Both the position numbers and the translations under genes were made by a program. A stretch of DNA of 30,199 bases, from contig JAEZAS010000021.1 in assembly GCA_023430365.1 (NCBI GenBank), positions 1 through 30,199 on the forward strand, given 5' to 3'. Origin of the DNA: Planctomycetota bacterium (lineage in GTDB: Bacteria; Planctomycetota; Planctomycetia; Pirellulales; Pirellulaceae). A model generated the notes under the pieces. That model was given only the letters and a program-made list of their open reading frames with translations, was not told the origin of the DNA and ran no database searches. Of this stretch, positions 29,693 to 30,199 are shown piece after piece (the stretch's first letter is position 1; every line of letters begins with the position of its first letter).

Positions 29693-30199
29693 ATGTTGCG
29701 CAACAGAGTATGGGCCCTGTTCGGGGCCGCCGGCATCTTGATAGGCGGGCTCACGACCGCCTACCAAGCTGATGCCGGTCATCATCATCGACACCGAGGA
29801 GGAGGTGGGTGTGGTCCTGCTTGCTCCGCCGGCCCGTCTTGCGGAGGCGGCTGTGCTCAGACCGCTGACTGCGGTCCTTGCCAACAAATGGTCACGCAAA
29901 CGGTGATGGTCCCGCAAGTCGTTTGGAAGACCCAAACGGTTCCGGTCACCGTTTTCCGACCTGAGACGCGACAGAAGACGATCACCGTCTGGCGGGAAGT
30001 GCCCGAACAGCAGGAAGTGCGACGGACCGTGACCGAAATGGTCCCGGAACAGCGCACGCGCACGGTGAACTACACGGTTTGCCGTCCCGTCTGGCGCGAC
30101 GTCGAGCGGCAGGTGACCGAGATGGTCCCCGAGACCCAGACTCGCACCGAGACCTACACGGTCAATCGTCCGGTCTGGCGCGAGGTCGAGCGGCAGTAC
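29693..30199 (+). CDS. YTV-repeat envelope protein, N-terminal part (runs off window)
   Basis: 169 residues visible and still open at the window edge. The ATG at 29693 has a strong GGAGG (29681-29685) 7 nt upstream; an in-frame ATG at 29678 is less well placed. The signal peptide is MLRNRVWALFGAAGILIGGL, then TTAYQADA. Next comes a His/Gly/Cys-rich segment with HHHRHR and six cysteines (40, 44, 50, 54, 60, 63). From about residue 65, repeats of the planctomycete YTV type (Pfam YTV, described in Rhodopirellula) follow, rich in Val, Thr, Arg, Glu with RPVWR and NYTV/TYTV. Such proteins are linked to the proteinaceous planctomycete envelope; cysteines could crosslink or bind metal. The number of repeats beyond the window is unknown. 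Confidence 0.85.
   Translation, partial: MLRNRVWALFGAAGILIGGLTTAYQADAGHHHRHRGGGGCGPACSAGPSCGGGCAQTADCGPCQQMVTQTVMVPQVVWKTQTVPVTVFRPETRQKTITVWREVPEQQEVRRTVTEMVPEQRTRTVNYTVCRPVWRDVERQVTEMVPETQTRTETYTVNRPVWREVERQY
30029..30196 (+). repeat. Tandem 84-bp (28-residue) repeats of the YTV protein
   Basis: Two units, 30029-30112 and 30113-30196, begin with VTEMVPE and end with RPVWR(D/E)VERQ. They are in register at exactly 84 bp with scattered third-position differences, so they are old enough to have diverged. A more degenerate unit precedes them. A third unit appears to begin as TAC at the window edge. Confidence 0.8.

Overview
The window reads as chromosomal DNA of a planctomycete, most likely of the Pirellulales (Pirellula/Blastopirellula/Rhodopirellula relatives). 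The evidence is high G+C, a PVC-type haem-binding (CxxCH) dehydrogenase-like protein, a DUF1080 protein, a YTV-repeat envelope protein, PQQ-like propellers, and a MoxR/DUF58/BatA-type VWA operon with a giant Ala-rich partner. No rRNA, tRNA, insertion sequence, integrase or CRISPR array was recognised. All assignments come from reading the sequence and from family knowledge; no database search was run.

Left part, plus strand (1-7625): the 3' end of a large PQQ-like propeller protein cut by the window edge, a terminator-like hairpin, and then a gene-poor stretch of about 775 bp. That stretch starts with a perfect consensus sigma-70 promoter (TTGACA, 17 bp, TATAAT) and carries ten same-strand copies of GTTGT. 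It leads to a 1102-residue secreted protein with a propeller, HEAT repeats and a cytochrome c site. A secreted HExxH metallopeptidase-like protein follows 39 bp later.

Middle, minus strand (7653-14359): a secreted DUF1080 protein with a charged tail, DNA polymerase III alpha (dnaE), an SDR oxidoreductase, and an HTH protein whose stop overlaps the SDR start by 4 bp (ATGA). dnaE has its own perfect TATAAT and a short leader in which three arms can form two mutually exclusive hairpins. The HTH gene has a plausible promoter overlapping an inverted repeat.

Right part, minus strand (28988 down to 14456): seven closely spaced genes that look like one operon. In transcription order they are a terpenoid-cyclase-like (alpha/alpha toroid) secreted protein, a BatA-type VWA membrane protein, a second VWA/GATase-like membrane protein, a DUF4175-like membrane protein, a 1368-residue secreted Ala-rich coiled-coil protein, a MoxR AAA+ ATPase and a DUF58 protein. 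Two junctions are ATGA overlaps. By analogy with MoxR/VWA systems, the ATPase probably acts on or with the VWA proteins in envelope assembly or stress, but the substrate is unknown. This is the best candidate in the window for a poorly described system.

Right edge, plus strand: a 704-bp divergent intergenic region with two back-to-back perfect palindromes, then the start of a secreted Cys/His-rich YTV-repeat protein that runs off the window.
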